Origin: Actinomycetota bacterium | GTDB lineage: Bacteria; Actinomycetota; Acidimicrobiia; IMCC26256; PALSA-610 | Reading direction: 5' to 3' | Length of the DNA: 48,786 nucleotides | Assembly: GCA_005773635.1 (NCBI GenBank) | Contig: SXHN01000070.1 | Coordinates: forward strand, 1 to 48,786 | In this document: piece after piece, positions 1-9,249 of the stretch | How positions within the stretch are numbered: the first letter of the stretch is position 1 | Layout: every line of letters starts with the position of its first letter | Notes under the pieces: model-generated | Seen by the model: only the letters and a program-made list of their open reading frames with translations | What the model was told of the DNA's origin: nothing | Databases searched by the model: none | Translations under genes and position numbers: made by a program

Positions 1-175
1 ATCGGCGTACCATAAGAAGGCGCGCTGGCGAAGTCAAATGTGCGCGAGCCCATCAAAACTCACGCCGAAATTTTTTCGGAAATGATGTTGGCGCGAGTGT
101 CCGGATCTTGCGTTGCCGTTCGTCGTGTGGGTGACAAGCAACACACGATCAACCCGAGTCAAAGGACATCACACA

Positions 176-529
176 ATGAAGTACATGCTCATCCTTGCAA
201 GTAACCCTGCCGACGAACCGACCCCGGACAGCGACACGTTTGGGGAGTATATGGGCGAATGGGAGGTCTACACCCAGGCCCTCATTGAGGCGGGTGCCAT
301 GGTCGCGGGCGAAGCGCTACACGGTGCAGAGACCGCGAGCACTGTCAAGGTTCGCGACGGCAAACGCATCGTGAACGACGGGCCGTTCATCGAGTCGAAA
401 GAAGTGATCGGCGGCTTCTATGTGATCGATGTTGCTGACCTCGACGCGGCACTCAGCTGGGCCGCCAGGATTCCGAACTCTCACTTCGGGACGATCGAGG
501 TTCGACCAGTCATGGATTTCGACGAGTGA
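176..529 (+). CDS. YCII/DGPF-domain protein
   Basis: Small cytosolic protein of 117 residues of the YCII-related (DGPF) family, a ferredoxin-like fold whose members usually have no assigned reaction. The hallmark DGPF motif followed by the run ESKEVIGGFYVID is present at about residues 70-86, and the length is normal for the family. I start at the ATG at 176 rather than the upstream GTG at 113 because AAAGGA lies 9 bases before it and homologues begin with MKYMLIL. In many actinobacteria such a gene directly precedes an ECF sigma factor gene; here the next reading frame carries only the first third of such a sigma factor, so the pair is broken. Family call is secure, function unknown. Confidence 0.85.
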   Translation: MKYMLILASNPADEPTPDSDTFGEYMGEWEVYTQALIEAGAMVAGEALHGAETASTVKVRDGKRIVNDGPFIESKEVIGGFYVIDVADLDAALSWAARIPNSHFGTIEVRPVMDFDE

Positions 530-562
530 GGAGCCACACCGGCCGGGTCTATTCGCCGATCC

Positions 563-734
563 GATGAGTGTCGCCGACGTCTTTCGCCTGGAGTGGCCGC
601 TGCTGGTTGCCACGCTCATGCGCGATGTCGGCGACCCCTTCGAGGACTCCAGGCTGCCACGCTGGGCTGAGCAACCATTCGGTGCGGGTTTCGAAGTACA
701 ACGATTCGTTGAGATGCTAAAACCGGCGGGATGA
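563..734 (+). pseudogene. Truncated ECF sigma factor remnant
   Basis: A 56-codon frame starting 33 bases after the DGPF gene. Its first 20 residues (VFRLEWPLLVATLMRDVGD) match the start of region 2 of the large ECF sigma factors that accompany DGPF proteins, but the helix that should follow is replaced by an unrelated tail ending in KPAG. Sigma region 4, the helix-turn-helix and the C-terminal extension (over 300 residues expected) are absent. Its TGA overlaps the ATG of the GH3 gene (ATGA), so it could still be translated and couple translation to the sugar operon. I read it as deletion debris of a DGPF-sigma pair; the origin of the tail is not recognised. Confidence 0.55.
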
Positions 735-2929
735 CGAACGATTCAGTTCCGGGGGCTGCCGGTGCGTTTGCTCGTGCTGTTGATGCAGTGCGTGCCGGCA
801 CTTCCGCGCAACGCGAGGCCCTCGCGCTGTACGAGCAACTCACCGCAGAAGAACGGCTCGGCTTGTTGGATGGTGATGAGCCGTTTTGGCCGTTGCTGCG
901 GTCGATGCTCATCGAGGGCTACAACGTGCGACCGTATGTGCATGGTGAAGTCGCTCGTCTCGGAATTCCGGGTACGAGATTCGTCGATGGTCCGCGTGGT
1001 TGTGTCGCGGGGCAAGGTACGGCGTTCCCCGTTGCTATGGCGCGCGGCGCGTCGTGGGATGTCGATCTCGAAGAAACGATCGGCGAAGCCATTGGGCGCG
1101 AGATTCGTTCGCAAGGCGGAAACTTTTTCGGCGGTGTGTGCATCAACTTGCCGCGGCATCCAGCGTGGGGCCGCGCGCAAGAAACATACGGGGATGACCC
1201 GTATCATCTCGGTGAGTTCGGCGCGGCGCTTACTCGCGGTAGCGAGCGTTACGTGATGGCATGCGTGAAACACTTTGCGCTCAACAGCATGGAAAACGCT
1301 CGATTTACCGTCGATGTGTTGGTTGATGACGCACCACTGCACGACGTGTATCTCCCGCATTTCAAACGAGCGCTTGATGCTGGCGCAAGCGCGGTCATGG
1401 CTGCCTACAACTCAGTGAACGGTGAGTGGGTAGGACAGAACCATGACATGTTGACTGGCGTACTACGGGAGCAATGGGGGTGGGGCGGTATCACAGTTAG
1501 CGATTTCATCTTTGGCCTGCGTGATGGTACTGCGGCGCTTGAGGCCGGCATGGACATTGAGGAACCTGCCTCGCAGCAACGTGCCACCCAATTGCGAGAG
1601 CAACTCGAAGCGGGCGCCACTTCATGGGCCGCTGTGCAACGAGCGGGTGTGAGAATTCTTGCGACCCAGTTGCGGTCGTATGCATCCCGCATCGTCGTCG
1701 ACCCTGGCCCTGAAGTCATGGCGTGTGACGGGCATCGTGCGTTGGCGCGCGACGCCGCGGCGCGTTCGATGGTGCTGTTGAAAAACGATCGCGTTGGCGA
1801 AACGGCGGTGCTGCCAATCGACGACAACGTCGGCGCAATCGCAGTAATTGGTCGTCTCGCGGTGGCGGCCAACCTGGGTGATCACGGTTCTTCCAACGTG
1901 CGACCACCGAGTTTTGTGAGCGCCATCGATGGCATCCGTGCCGCCTTCCCGAACGCATCGATCACGCTGGTGTCCGGTGACGATCCAGTCGCCGCAGCCC
2001 AAGCCGCCCGTGCGGCCGACGTCGCGATTGTTGTTGTCGGCTATACCGCAGCCGACGAAGGCGAGTTTGTTGGGGGCAACACAATGACGCGCCCCGAGTT
2101 GCTCGCGCTCTACCCGCCGATGCCCGACGGCTTCGAGCTATTCAACGAAGAAGGGCTCACACGCAATGCTGCAATTCCGCCAGTGATGTCGGATGGATCC
2201 GGCGGTGATCGAGCTTCGCTGAGTTTGCGACCGATCGATGAAGAGATCATCGCTTCGGTCGCGGCGGCGAACGCTCGAACGGTGGTAGCGATGGTGGCAG
2301 CCGGGGCAGTAATCACTGAGTCGTGGCGGCATCAAGTGCCGGCGATGTTGATGATGTGGTACGCGGGCATGGAAGGCGGCCACGCACTCGCGGATGTTTT
2401 GATTGGTCACCACAATCCATCGGGGCGACTACCGTTTTCCATCCCAACTTCGCAAGAACATCTACCTTTTTTTGACCGCGATGCAACAACGATCACCTAT
2501 GACCGCTTCCACGGCCAACGGTTGCTCGACAAACTAGGTGTCGCCGCCGCGTTTCCCCACGGATTTGGCTTGTCGTACACAACGTTTTCGATCGACTCGG
2601 CCACCGTCATTGACACCAACGCCGAAATCTGGTTGCGAGTCGCAGTGCGCAACACCGGAAAGAGCGATGGGCGTCATGTCGTGCAGGTGTACGGCCGCCG
2701 CTCTACAGGAACATACGCAGGGGAACTGTTGCTCACTGGGTTCGCAATCGCCGAAGTTGCCTCCGGCGAAACGCAAACCGTCGACGTTGCGGTGTCGTTG
2801 TTGGCGCTTGCAGAATGGGATGCAGTGGTGGGCGCGCGAGCCTTGCCGCGGGCCAGCGACGTGAGCCTCGAAGTTGGCGCCTACGCTCACGACCCCGATG
2901 CCGTGCGGGTTGACCTTGGCGCACGGTGA
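731..2929 (+). CDS. GH3 family beta-glycosidase (probable beta-xylosidase/glucosidase)
   Basis: A 732-residue glycoside hydrolase family 3 enzyme that should release sugars from the non-reducing end of beta-linked glycosides. The N-terminal TIM barrel (about 70-310) shows the family pattern GRAQETYGDDP (147-157), the substrate-binding KH pair at 180-181 and the nucleophile Asp258 in VSDFIFGLRD. The alpha/beta sandwich follows (about 340-600, with the DEGE and GGDR motifs usual in this subgroup), and a fibronectin type III-like domain ends the protein. No signal peptide is visible, so it is probably cytosolic and acts on imported oligosaccharides. It lies 55 bases upstream of xylose isomerase and xylulokinase on the same strand, which suggests xylosides as substrate; a glucosidase role cannot be excluded. 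Confidence 0.88.
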   Translation: MTNDSVPGAAGAFARAVDAVRAGTSAQREALALYEQLTAEERLGLLDGDEPFWPLLRSMLIEGYNVRPYVHGEVARLGIPGTRFVDGPRGCVAGQGTAFPVAMARGASWDVDLEETIGEAIGREIRSQGGNFFGGVCINLPRHPAWGRAQETYGDDPYHLGEFGAALTRGSERYVMACVKHFALNSMENARFTVDVLVDDAPLHDVYLPHFKRALDAGASAVMAAYNSVNGEWVGQNHDMLTGVLREQWGWGGITVSDFIFGLRDGTAALEAGMDIEEPASQQRATQLREQLEAGATSWAAVQRAGVRILATQLRSYASRIVVDPGPEVMACDGHRALARDAAARSMVLLKNDRVGETAVLPIDDNVGAIAVIGRLAVAANLGDHGSSNVRPPSFVSAIDGIRAAFPNASITLVSGDDPVAAAQAARAADVAIVVVGYTAADEGEFVGGNTMTRPELLALYPPMPDGFELFNEEGLTRNAAIPPVMSDGSGGDRASLSLRPIDEEIIASVAAANARTVVAMVAAGAVITESWRHQVPAMLMMWYAGMEGGHALADVLIGHHNPSGRLPFSIPTSQEHLPFFDRDATTITYDRFHGQRLLDKLGVAAAFPHGFGLSYTTFSIDSATVIDTNAEIWLRVAVRNTGKSDGRHVVQVYGRRSTGTYAGELLLTGFAIAEVASGETQTVDVAVSLLALAEWDAVVGARALPRASDVSLEVGAYAHDPDAVRVDLGAR

Positions 2930-2984
2930 ACCCACCATTGTTCCATCCGCTGAGCCGAGTGATCGGCAGTACTGCTGAGGTGCC

Positions 2985-4133
2985 ATGTCTGACCACTTGA
3001 TTCCACGCCCCGAACACAAGTTCACCTTCGGTCTTTGGACCGTGGGCAATCAAGGTCGAGATCCTTTCGGGCATGAAGTGCGCGCACCGCTCGACCCGAG
3101 TGAATCGGTACGTCGGCTGGCGACGCTCGGCGCGTACGGCGTGAACTTTCACGACGACGACTTAATCCCGTACGGCTCCTCGCCTGCCGACCGGGCAACG
3201 ATTATCCGAAGGTTTCGGATTGCCCTCGATGAAACCGGAATGAAAGTTCCGATGACGACAACCAACTTATTTTCGCGGCCAGTGTTCAAAGAGGGTGCGT
3301 TTACTGCCAATGATCCGAACGTCCGCCGATTTGCCGTGCGCAAGGCGTTTGAATCCATTGACCTCGGCGCAGAGTTTGCCGCTCAAATCTTTGTGATGTG
3401 GGGCGGCCGCGAGGGCGTCGAAGCTGACGCCGCCAAAGATGTGCGGCTGGCCCTCGACCGATACAGAGAAGCAGTCGATCTTTGCTGTGAACACATTCGC
3501 GATCGCGGTTACGACGTGCGCATCGCGCTTGAACCGAAACCTAACGAACCGCGCGGCGACATCTTGCTTCCCACCGTTGGTCATGCACTCGCGTTTATCA
3601 ACGAATTGGAATGGCCCGCAATGGTCGGCCTCAACCCTGAGTTTGCGCACGAAACCATGTCCGGATTGAATTTCACCCATGCAGTCGCACAAACGCTGTG
3701 GCACAACAAGTTGTTTCATATCGATCTCAACGCACAACGTATCGGCAAATTCGATCAGGATTTCCGGTTTGGTTCAGAAGGAATTCGCGACGCCTTCTAT
3801 CTCGTACGTTTGCTAGAAGACTCGGGGTGGGATGGCATGCGGCACTTTGATGCACACGCCTATCGCACCGAAGACGCCGACGGGGTGTGGGATTTCGCAC
3901 TCGGCTGCATGCGTACGTATTTGATTTTGAAAGACAAAGCCGAACGCATGCGTGTCGATAGCGAAATACAAGACGCGTTGCGGGCAGCAATGGCTGATCA
4001 ACTCGCTACGCCAACGGGGCCACTTGATGCTGTGCGAACGGCCGTGCTCGATGAAAGCGCCCTCGCCGCACAAGGCTACGGACACGAACGCCTTGATCAG
4101 TTGGTGACGGAACTGCTGCTCGGCGTGCGCTGA
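2985..4133 (+). CDS. xylA: Xylose isomerase
   Basis: Converts D-xylose to D-xylulose (cytosolic, metal dependent, homotetramer in the family). At 382 residues it has the short actinobacterial class I form. All expected active-site residues are visible with an offset of two from the Streptomyces enzymes: catalytic His56 and Asp59 in NFHDDD, Trp139, Glu183 and Lys185 in [12 protein letters not shown], Glu219 and His222 in NPEFAHE, Asp247 in HIDLNAQ, and Asp257 and Asp259 in KFDQD. GAGGTG precedes the ATG by about 4 bases. The TGA shares one base with the ATG of the kinase gene (TGATG), so the two are translationally coupled. No xylose-specific regulator or transporter is in the window. Confidence 0.97.
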   Translation: MSDHLIPRPEHKFTFGLWTVGNQGRDPFGHEVRAPLDPSESVRRLATLGAYGVNFHDDDLIPYGSSPADRATIIRRFRIALDETGMKVPMTTTNLFSRPVFKEGAFTANDPNVRRFAVRKAFESIDLGAEFAAQIFVMWGGREGVEADAAKDVRLALDRYREAVDLCCEHIRDRGYDVRIALEPKPNEPRGDILLPTVGHALAFINELEWPAMVGLNPEFAHETMSGLNFTHAVAQTLWHNKLFHIDLNAQRIGKFDQDFRFGSEGIRDAFYLVRLLEDSGWDGMRHFDAHAYRTEDADGVWDFALGCMRTYLILKDKAERMRVDSEIQDALRAAMADQLATPTGPLDAVRTAVLDESALAAQGYGHERLDQLVTELLLGVR

Positions 4134-5545
4134 TGCCTCTGGTTGCGGGCGTCGATTCGTCGACCTCGTCGTGCAAAGTTGAAGTACGCGATCTCGATTC
4201 GGGGGCACTGATTGCGTCTGGTCGTGCGCCACACCCATCAACAACACCTCCGCGCAGCGAACAACACCCGCACGATTGGTTGACAGCCTTTGAGATCGCC
4301 TGCGGCGAAGCGGGCATTACAGGTCGCAATCGTCCCGCGGCGATCGCGATCGCAGGACAACAACATGGAATGGTGGTGCTCGACAGCAACCGCGCTGTCT
4401 TGCGCAAAGCAAAGCTTTGGAACGATACGGAATCCGCAATCGATGCCGACGAACTTGTCGCGGCCCTTGGCGCGCAGACGTGGGCGCGCGCGTGCGGCAG
4501 CGTGCCCGTCGCGAGTTTCACCATCACGAAACTGCGGTGGTTGGCGCGGTGCGAACCGCAAGTATTTCGCGCCGTTCGCCATGTGCTGCTGCCGCACGAT
4601 TGGCTCACCTCACAACTTACAGGTTCCTTCACCACCGATCGAGGAGACGCGTCGGGTACCGGGTGGTGGTCGCCCGCCGAGGAGCGATACCGCCCCGATC
4701 TCTTGGCTCTGGTCGACGACGCTGCGCCGTGGGAGGCAATGCTCCCAACCGTTGTGCCGCCCAATGTCGCGGCCGGTGAATGGAACGGCATCGTTGTCGG
4801 GCCTGGTACGGGCGACAACATGGCCGCCGCGCTCGGGCTCGGTCTACGACCCGGTGACCTGGCGCTCAGTCTCGGCACCAGCGCCACCGCATTTCGGATC
4901 AGTGACACACCGTCGGCCGACGCATCAGGAACGATCGCAGGGTTCGCCGACGCAACGGGCCGCTATTTGCCGCTGGTGTGCATGCTCAACGCCACGAAAG
5001 TGACCGATGCGGTTGCTCGACTGCTTGGCGTCGACGCGTCTGAATTCGACGCGCTTGCGCTTCAGGCATCAGGTGGAGCAGACGGACTGGTTCTCATGCC
5101 GCATTTCGATGGCGAACGCACGCCGAATCGGCCGGATGCGACCGGCAGCCTCGTTGGCATTCGTTCGGACGTAACTCGCGAACAACTTGCGCGAGCCGCC
5201 GTCGAGGGCGTGGTCTGCAATCTTTTGGATGGCGTCGATGCGTTGACTCGAATCGATGATCAGAATGCCGAACGGCGCGTGATGCTGATCGGAGGCGGAT
5301 CTCACAGCGATGCGTACCGTCAGATTGTCGCCGATCTCCTTGGGCGGCCGGTGCTGGTGCCGTCTGGCGACGAGTTGGTGGCGCGTGGTGCGGCGGTGCA
5401 GGCCGCGGCCGTGTTGAGCGGCGATGCATTCCACAAGATCACACAGCGGTGGGATGACGGCGACGCGCCGGAGGTAGAGCCCAACGCGAATGTCGATGGA
5501 GCGGCTGTGCGGGCCGCGTACGGCCAGGTTCTGGCGAAAGAATGA
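4133..5545 (+). CDS. xylB: Xylulokinase
   Basis: FGGY-family sugar kinase of 470 residues that phosphorylates D-xylulose to xylulose 5-phosphate for the pentose phosphate pathway. The N-terminal ATPase-fold motif GVDSSTSSCKVEV is at residues 6-18, the substrate-binding GQQHGMV at about 75-81, and the C-terminal lobe carries GTGDNMAAALGL and LGTSAT. Linkage to xylA with a one-base overlap supports xylulose over the other FGGY substrates. The product is slightly shorter than typical XylB proteins (about 480-500) but complete at both ends. It ends 45 bases before the stop of the convergent sulfatase gene. Confidence 0.95.
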   Translation: MPLVAGVDSSTSSCKVEVRDLDSGALIASGRAPHPSTTPPRSEQHPHDWLTAFEIACGEAGITGRNRPAAIAIAGQQHGMVVLDSNRAVLRKAKLWNDTESAIDADELVAALGAQTWARACGSVPVASFTITKLRWLARCEPQVFRAVRHVLLPHDWLTSQLTGSFTTDRGDASGTGWWSPAEERYRPDLLALVDDAAPWEAMLPTVVPPNVAAGEWNGIVVGPGTGDNMAAALGLGLRPGDLALSLGTSATAFRISDTPSADASGTIAGFADATGRYLPLVCMLNATKVTDAVARLLGVDASEFDALALQASGGADGLVLMPHFDGERTPNRPDATGSLVGIRSDVTREQLARAAVEGVVCNLLDGVDALTRIDDQNAERRVMLIGGGSHSDAYRQIVADLLGRPVLVPSGDELVARGAAVQAAAVLSGDAFHKITQRWDDGDAPEVEPNANVDGAAVRAAYGQVLAKE

Positions 5546-5548
5546 AAT

Positions 5549-5590
5549 CCGAGCCGATTGCGTATCGCAGCGAGCGCGATTTCGGTTCGG
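5549..5590. terminator. Candidate bidirectional hairpin between convergent genes
   Basis: CCGAGCCGA (5549-5557) can pair with TCGGTTCGG (5582-5590), nine pairs including one G-T, with a partly self-complementary loop. It fills the 45-base gap between the xylulokinase stop and the sulfatase stop. There is no T-run on either strand, so intrinsic termination is uncertain. Confidence 0.3.
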
Positions 5591-7024
5591 TTAGCCCGAG
5601 AAGTTCAGCTGACAGGTATTGCTGGAGCAATTCGTCAACGTCGCAAGCGCGGCAGCAAGCAAAGCTTTCTTGTTCTGCTGCGCAGCCACTGCATGTTTAC
5701 TTTTGAGTTGCAACGGGTCGGAGATGATGTTGTACATCTCCTCCTCAGCGGTGCCAAGGAGTGAGTATGTCCAGCGCTTTGTGCGAATAGCGTTGAAGGT
5801 GTTCGATGCCGTTGGCGCGATCTCCAACAGCACTGCGCGGTTGGCCTTGTAGGTTGCGCTAGTCGCGTACGGAGTGAGTGAAATTCCGTCGACTATTAAG
5901 CCTGGCGTCACTCCCGCGAGGGAAGCGATCGTTGGAGCGAGGTCGGTATTGGCAACGACTTGGTTTCGAGTGACTCCACCCGCGAACACCCCACCTGAAA
6001 TTATCAGGGGTACGCGAGTTGCTTCTTCGTGCACTTTCATTTTGCCTGATGCGACGCGATGTTCGCCGAAGAAGAATCCGTTGTCGGATGTAAACATGAT
6101 GACGGTGTTGTTGAGCACGCCCTGAGCGTCGAGTTCGTTCACGATGCTTTCGACAAGATCATCGACCGATTGCAAACCTTCAAGTTTGTCGCGCCAGGAC
6201 TGTGCAATACCGTCTTGTTCGGTCTGAGTGAGTAATGGCAGAGCGCTGATGTAGCTCGGCTTGTCGGTTACAACTGCTTCGTTGAAGCTGGCTTTGACGG
6301 GAAACGGTTCGTTCGCGAATATTCCTTCGTGGCGCGGCGCGGCTCGCACACTCTGCCCATCTTCGCCGAACTCTCCATGCGGTGCAGTGACGGTTACGGC
6401 CATAAAGAACGGCCCATTCGCAGCCTGCGCTTGAATATTGCTCACCGCTTTTTGCGCGAACACGTCGGTCTTGAAGTCTTGCGCTGCGCTGCCGTAGGAA
6501 ACTGGAATGCCGTTTTCATTGAGCGTGTAGTCGTAGAGATTTTGAGTTGTGCCGCTGATGCCCGCAACCCAGTTGTCCCAGCCGGGTGGCACGTAGGTAT
6601 TCGACGAATTTCCTCCGTAGCCATTGAGATACTTACCGATCAACGACGTGTGATAGCCCGCATCATTGAGCCACGTTGCGACTGTGTTTGTATCGTTGAA
6701 ATTCGCGAAGCCACCGTTGGCTTCGGAATTCGTTTCAACTCCGTGGTTATGCGAATACATACCCGTGAGGAAGGTGCTACGCGAAGGGCAACACAGCGGG
6801 TTCGAAACGTGGAAGTTCGAAAATGTCACGCCTGTCCCGCCCAAGAGAGCGTTGGTTTTGGGCATGTAACTCATCGAATCGAACCACTGGTCATCAGTCA
6901 TAATGACGATGACGTTGGGTTGCGTTGCGGCGCGGACTGATGAGGAGTCGATTTGCGTCAAACCTGCTGCGGTGACTCCGGTGATGGCGAAGACCACCGC
7001 TCCGAGCCGTTTGCCGTATTTCAT
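5591..7024 (-). CDS. Exported sulfatase (formylglycine type)
   Basis: A 477-residue arylsulfatase-family hydrolase that cleaves sulfate esters, probably on sulfated polysaccharides or glycans. An N-terminal signal segment (KRLGAVVFAITGVTAAG, likely cut near SVRA at residue 31) indicates export. The family core follows: metal-binding DD at 44-45, the formylglycine site C78-C-P-S-R82, and TSDNGFFFGEHR near residue 300. Activity needs a formylglycine-generating enzyme, which is not in the window. The start at 7024 is preferred over 7099 because GGAGGGG lies 4 bases upstream and the signal peptide begins there. The C-terminus carries a Cys pair (NCSSNTC). It is convergent with the pentose operon. 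The exact substrate cannot be told; N-acetylglucosamine-6-sulfatase-like enzymes are the closest kind I recognise. Confidence 0.88.
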   Translation of the reverse strand: MKYGKRLGAVVFAITGVTAAGLTQIDSSSVRAATQPNVIVIMTDDQWFDSMSYMPKTNALLGGTGVTFSNFHVSNPLCCPSRSTFLTGMYSHNHGVETNSEANGGFANFNDTNTVATWLNDAGYHTSLIGKYLNGYGGNSSNTYVPPGWDNWVAGISGTTQNLYDYTLNENGIPVSYGSAAQDFKTDVFAQKAVSNIQAQAANGPFFMAVTVTAPHGEFGEDGQSVRAAPRHEGIFANEPFPVKASFNEAVVTDKPSYISALPLLTQTEQDGIAQSWRDKLEGLQSVDDLVESIVNELDAQGVLNNTVIMFTSDNGFFFGEHRVASGKMKVHEEATRVPLIISGGVFAGGVTRNQVVANTDLAPTIASLAGVTPGLIVDGISLTPYATSATYKANRAVLLEIAPTASNTFNAIRTKRWTYSLLGTAEEEMYNIISDPLQLKSKHAVAAQQNKKALLAAALATLTNCSSNTCQLNFSG

Positions 7025-7209
7025 TGCCCCTCCGTTGCGTTGTTGATGGGCGTCCAAGCGCCAATAAGTCTCCGTTGCGAACCAGTCTTTCGCAGGCAAA
7101 GGCGAATGTCAATCGACACCGTTTCGCAGGGTCTTGCGCCGTTGCGCCCGTGGTTGCGCCCTGTGGCAACCAAATATGGCGCGGGTCCGTGCCTAGCGGG
7201 TAACCGCCG

Positions 7210-7215
7210 TAATCT
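7210..7215 (+). promoter_or_regulatory. -10 box of a leaderless-type promoter
   Basis: TAATCT fits the actinobacterial TANNNT -10 element and lies 7 bases before the ATG at 7223. No Shine-Dalgarno sequence precedes that start, so transcription probably begins at or beside the A of the ATG. No good -35 hexamer is visible. Confidence 0.45.
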
Positions 7216-7222
7216 TTAGACC

Positions 7223-8128
7223 ATGACCGACTTGTTTGGTAAGCAACACATCCGAATTCATGGCCATGATGTGAGCTACCGCACAGCGGGCTCGGGTCCC
7301 GTTGTGCTGTTGGTACATGGCATGGCAGGTCGCAGCGACACATGGCTCCCAGTCATGGAAGCCCTCAGCCAACACTGCACAGTGATTGCACCCGACCTTC
7401 TCGGCCATGGTGATTCCGCGAAACCGCGTGCCGACTATTCACTCGGCGGATTCGCAAGTGGATTGCGCGACTTGATGGTGGCGCTTGGTCACGAACGCGC
7501 GACGGTCGTCGGCCATTCGCTAGGTGGGGGAGTGGTGATGCAATTCGCATATCAATTTCCCGAACGTTGCGAACGGATCGTGCTCGAATCAAGTGGTGGT
7601 CTCGGCGACGAAGTGAACATGTTGCTTCGCGTGCTCACCTTGCCGGGTGCTGAGTACGTCATGCCGCTCGCGTGCCATGACCGAGTCCACAATGCAGGGG
7701 TTGTAGTCGCGGGATGGCTCAACAACATTGGTTTGCAGGTCAGCCCTCACCTTGAACAGATGTGGACGAGTTATGGTTCGCTCGCCGATGGCGAGACCCG
7801 TGCTGCGTTTCTGCAAACGCTGCGCTCGGTGGTGGACCATGGTGGCCAACGCGTCAGCGCTTCAGACCGCCTATATCTCACCACCGGCGTGCCGACACTC
7901 ATTGTGTGGGGCGATCGTGATCGCATTATCCCAGTAGAACAAGGCTTCGCCGCACACGAAGCGATTGTGAACAGCCGCCTCGAGATTTTTGAAGGCGCCG
8001 GGCACTACCCCCATTCGCTCGACCCCAAACGCTTCGCGACAGTGCTGCTCGATTTCTTGCACACCACGGTCGCTGCAACGAACGATGCCTCGGCGTGGCG
8101 CGAAAGATTTCTCGCCGCCGCGCACTAA
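7223..8128 (+). CDS. Alpha/beta hydrolase
   Basis: A 301-residue cytosolic alpha/beta-fold hydrolase, probably an esterase or a C-C bond hydrolase. The oxyanion-hole motif LVHGMAG is at 30-36, the nucleophile elbow GHSLGG puts the catalytic Ser at 99, the acid is Asp231 or Asp233 in WGDRDRIIP, and the base is His261 in GAGHYPH. Length is standard and there is no signal peptide. The gene is divergent from the sulfatase across 198 bases and has a leaderless-type promoter. Its substrate cannot be inferred; the next gene on the same strand is a broken sterol-desaturase-like gene. Confidence 0.88.
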   Translation: MTDLFGKQHIRIHGHDVSYRTAGSGPVVLLVHGMAGRSDTWLPVMEALSQHCTVIAPDLLGHGDSAKPRADYSLGGFASGLRDLMVALGHERATVVGHSLGGGVVMQFAYQFPERCERIVLESSGGLGDEVNMLLRVLTLPGAEYVMPLACHDRVHNAGVVVAGWLNNIGLQVSPHLEQMWTSYGSLADGETRAAFLQTLRSVVDHGGQRVSASDRLYLTTGVPTLIVWGDRDRIIPVEQGFAAHEAIVNSRLEIFEGAGHYPHSLDPKRFATVLLDFLHTTVAATNDASAWRERFLAAAH

Positions 8129-8148
8129 CTCCGACAACGCCTTCTGAA

Positions 8149-8166
8149 ATCCCCTAGACGGGGGAT
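8149..8166 (+). other. Small hairpin downstream of the hydrolase gene
   Basis: ATCCCC (8149-8154) and GGGGAT (8161-8166) form a perfect 6-pair stem with a 6-base loop, 20 bases after the hydrolase stop. It could be a weak terminator or part of the control region of the following gene. No T-run follows. A short (ATTGC)x3 tract lies at about 8206-8220. Confidence 0.3.
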
Positions 8167-8216
8167 GATCCACGTATCTCATCAGACGATGATGACGATA
8201 TGGATATTGCATTGCA

Positions 8217-9169
8217 TTGCATCGACGTCTGCGGCGACCGCGTTGGTCGTCGTTGATTGTATTCGCAGGGATTGTTGCGTCGCTGGCCTACGGGCTCGAC
8301 ACACTGTTCACTGTGATGTTCGTGTTTGTGTTGGTCGTGCCATTCGAGAAATGGTTCCCGCGTCATTCCCAACGATTGCGCCGTGATCATCTCGGTACCG
8401 ACGTTGCGTACGCGCTGGTTGCCACGCCGCTTGCCGCGGCTGGCGTTGTCGTTGGTATCGCGCTGACCGCAATCTCGTTTGTTTGGCTGCCCGGTTGTTA
8501 TTCCGGCCGCTGGTGTTGGCGTTGCCGGATGCGCTGCGCGGCGTGCTGGGGATCTTGGTCTTCGACCTAGGGATCTATTGGACCCATCGTTTTAGTCATG
8601 AGATCCCCTTTATGTGGCGATTTCATCGCATCCATCACTCAACCAAGCATCTCGACTGGGTGAGTGGATTTCGTGGCCACCCGTTCGACGGCGTCCTTGC
8701 GGCACCCGCGTTTGTATTTCTCTTGGTCGCAGGTTTCAGCGCTGAGTTCAGCGGAGCTTTGTTGGTGATTCAAATCGTGACGGGACTGTTTCTGCATGCA
8801 AATGTGCGCTGGCGTTGGCGACCGCTGCACAAAGTTGTGATCACTCCCGAGTTTCATCATTGGCATCACTCAAACGAAGTCGACGCTCGGTCGACGAACT
8901 ACTCAGTGTTCCTTCCGATTTGGGACATCATGTTTAGGACCTACTTCATGCCGAACGACCGCCGACCGATGGTCTACGGCATCGATGGGGAGGTCTCGGA
9001 CGGGATCATCGGGCAACTCTGGGATCCTGTGCGAGGGTTGCGCAACCCATTGCGGATGTTGCGTCATCCTGTCCAAGCGCTTCGGACGTTGCTGAAGATG
9101 CTACGACGCGGCTTGCGTCAGATGCGTGACTCGGCCATGCGTCACCGCATGGTCGAATCGGTGTCGTAA
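8217..9169 (+). pseudogene. Sterol desaturase / fatty acid hydroxylase family gene with a frameshift
   Basis: Two overlapping frames together encode one membrane-bound di-iron hydroxylase of about 315 residues. The first frame (from 8217) supplies the N-terminal membrane segments up to SFVWLPG; the second supplies the rest from about 8495, starting LLFRPLVLALPDALRG. The second frame has the His clusters of the family: HRFSH, HRIHH and FHHWHH. The switch needs one extra base near 8493-8496 (GGTTG where GGTTTG or similar would keep frame), so it is a one-base deletion, real or a sequencing error. The start is also poor: only a TTG 24 bases after an in-frame stop, without a ribosome binding site. 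If intact, the product would hydroxylate or desaturate a lipid or sterol. Confidence 0.75.
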
Positions 9170-9249
9170 GCATCGGCGTGATCTCTAAACTGCAGGCTAT
9201 GCCTGCGGCCTTGGTTTGGTATAGGTCTCCCAAGTTGATTCGTGTCGTA

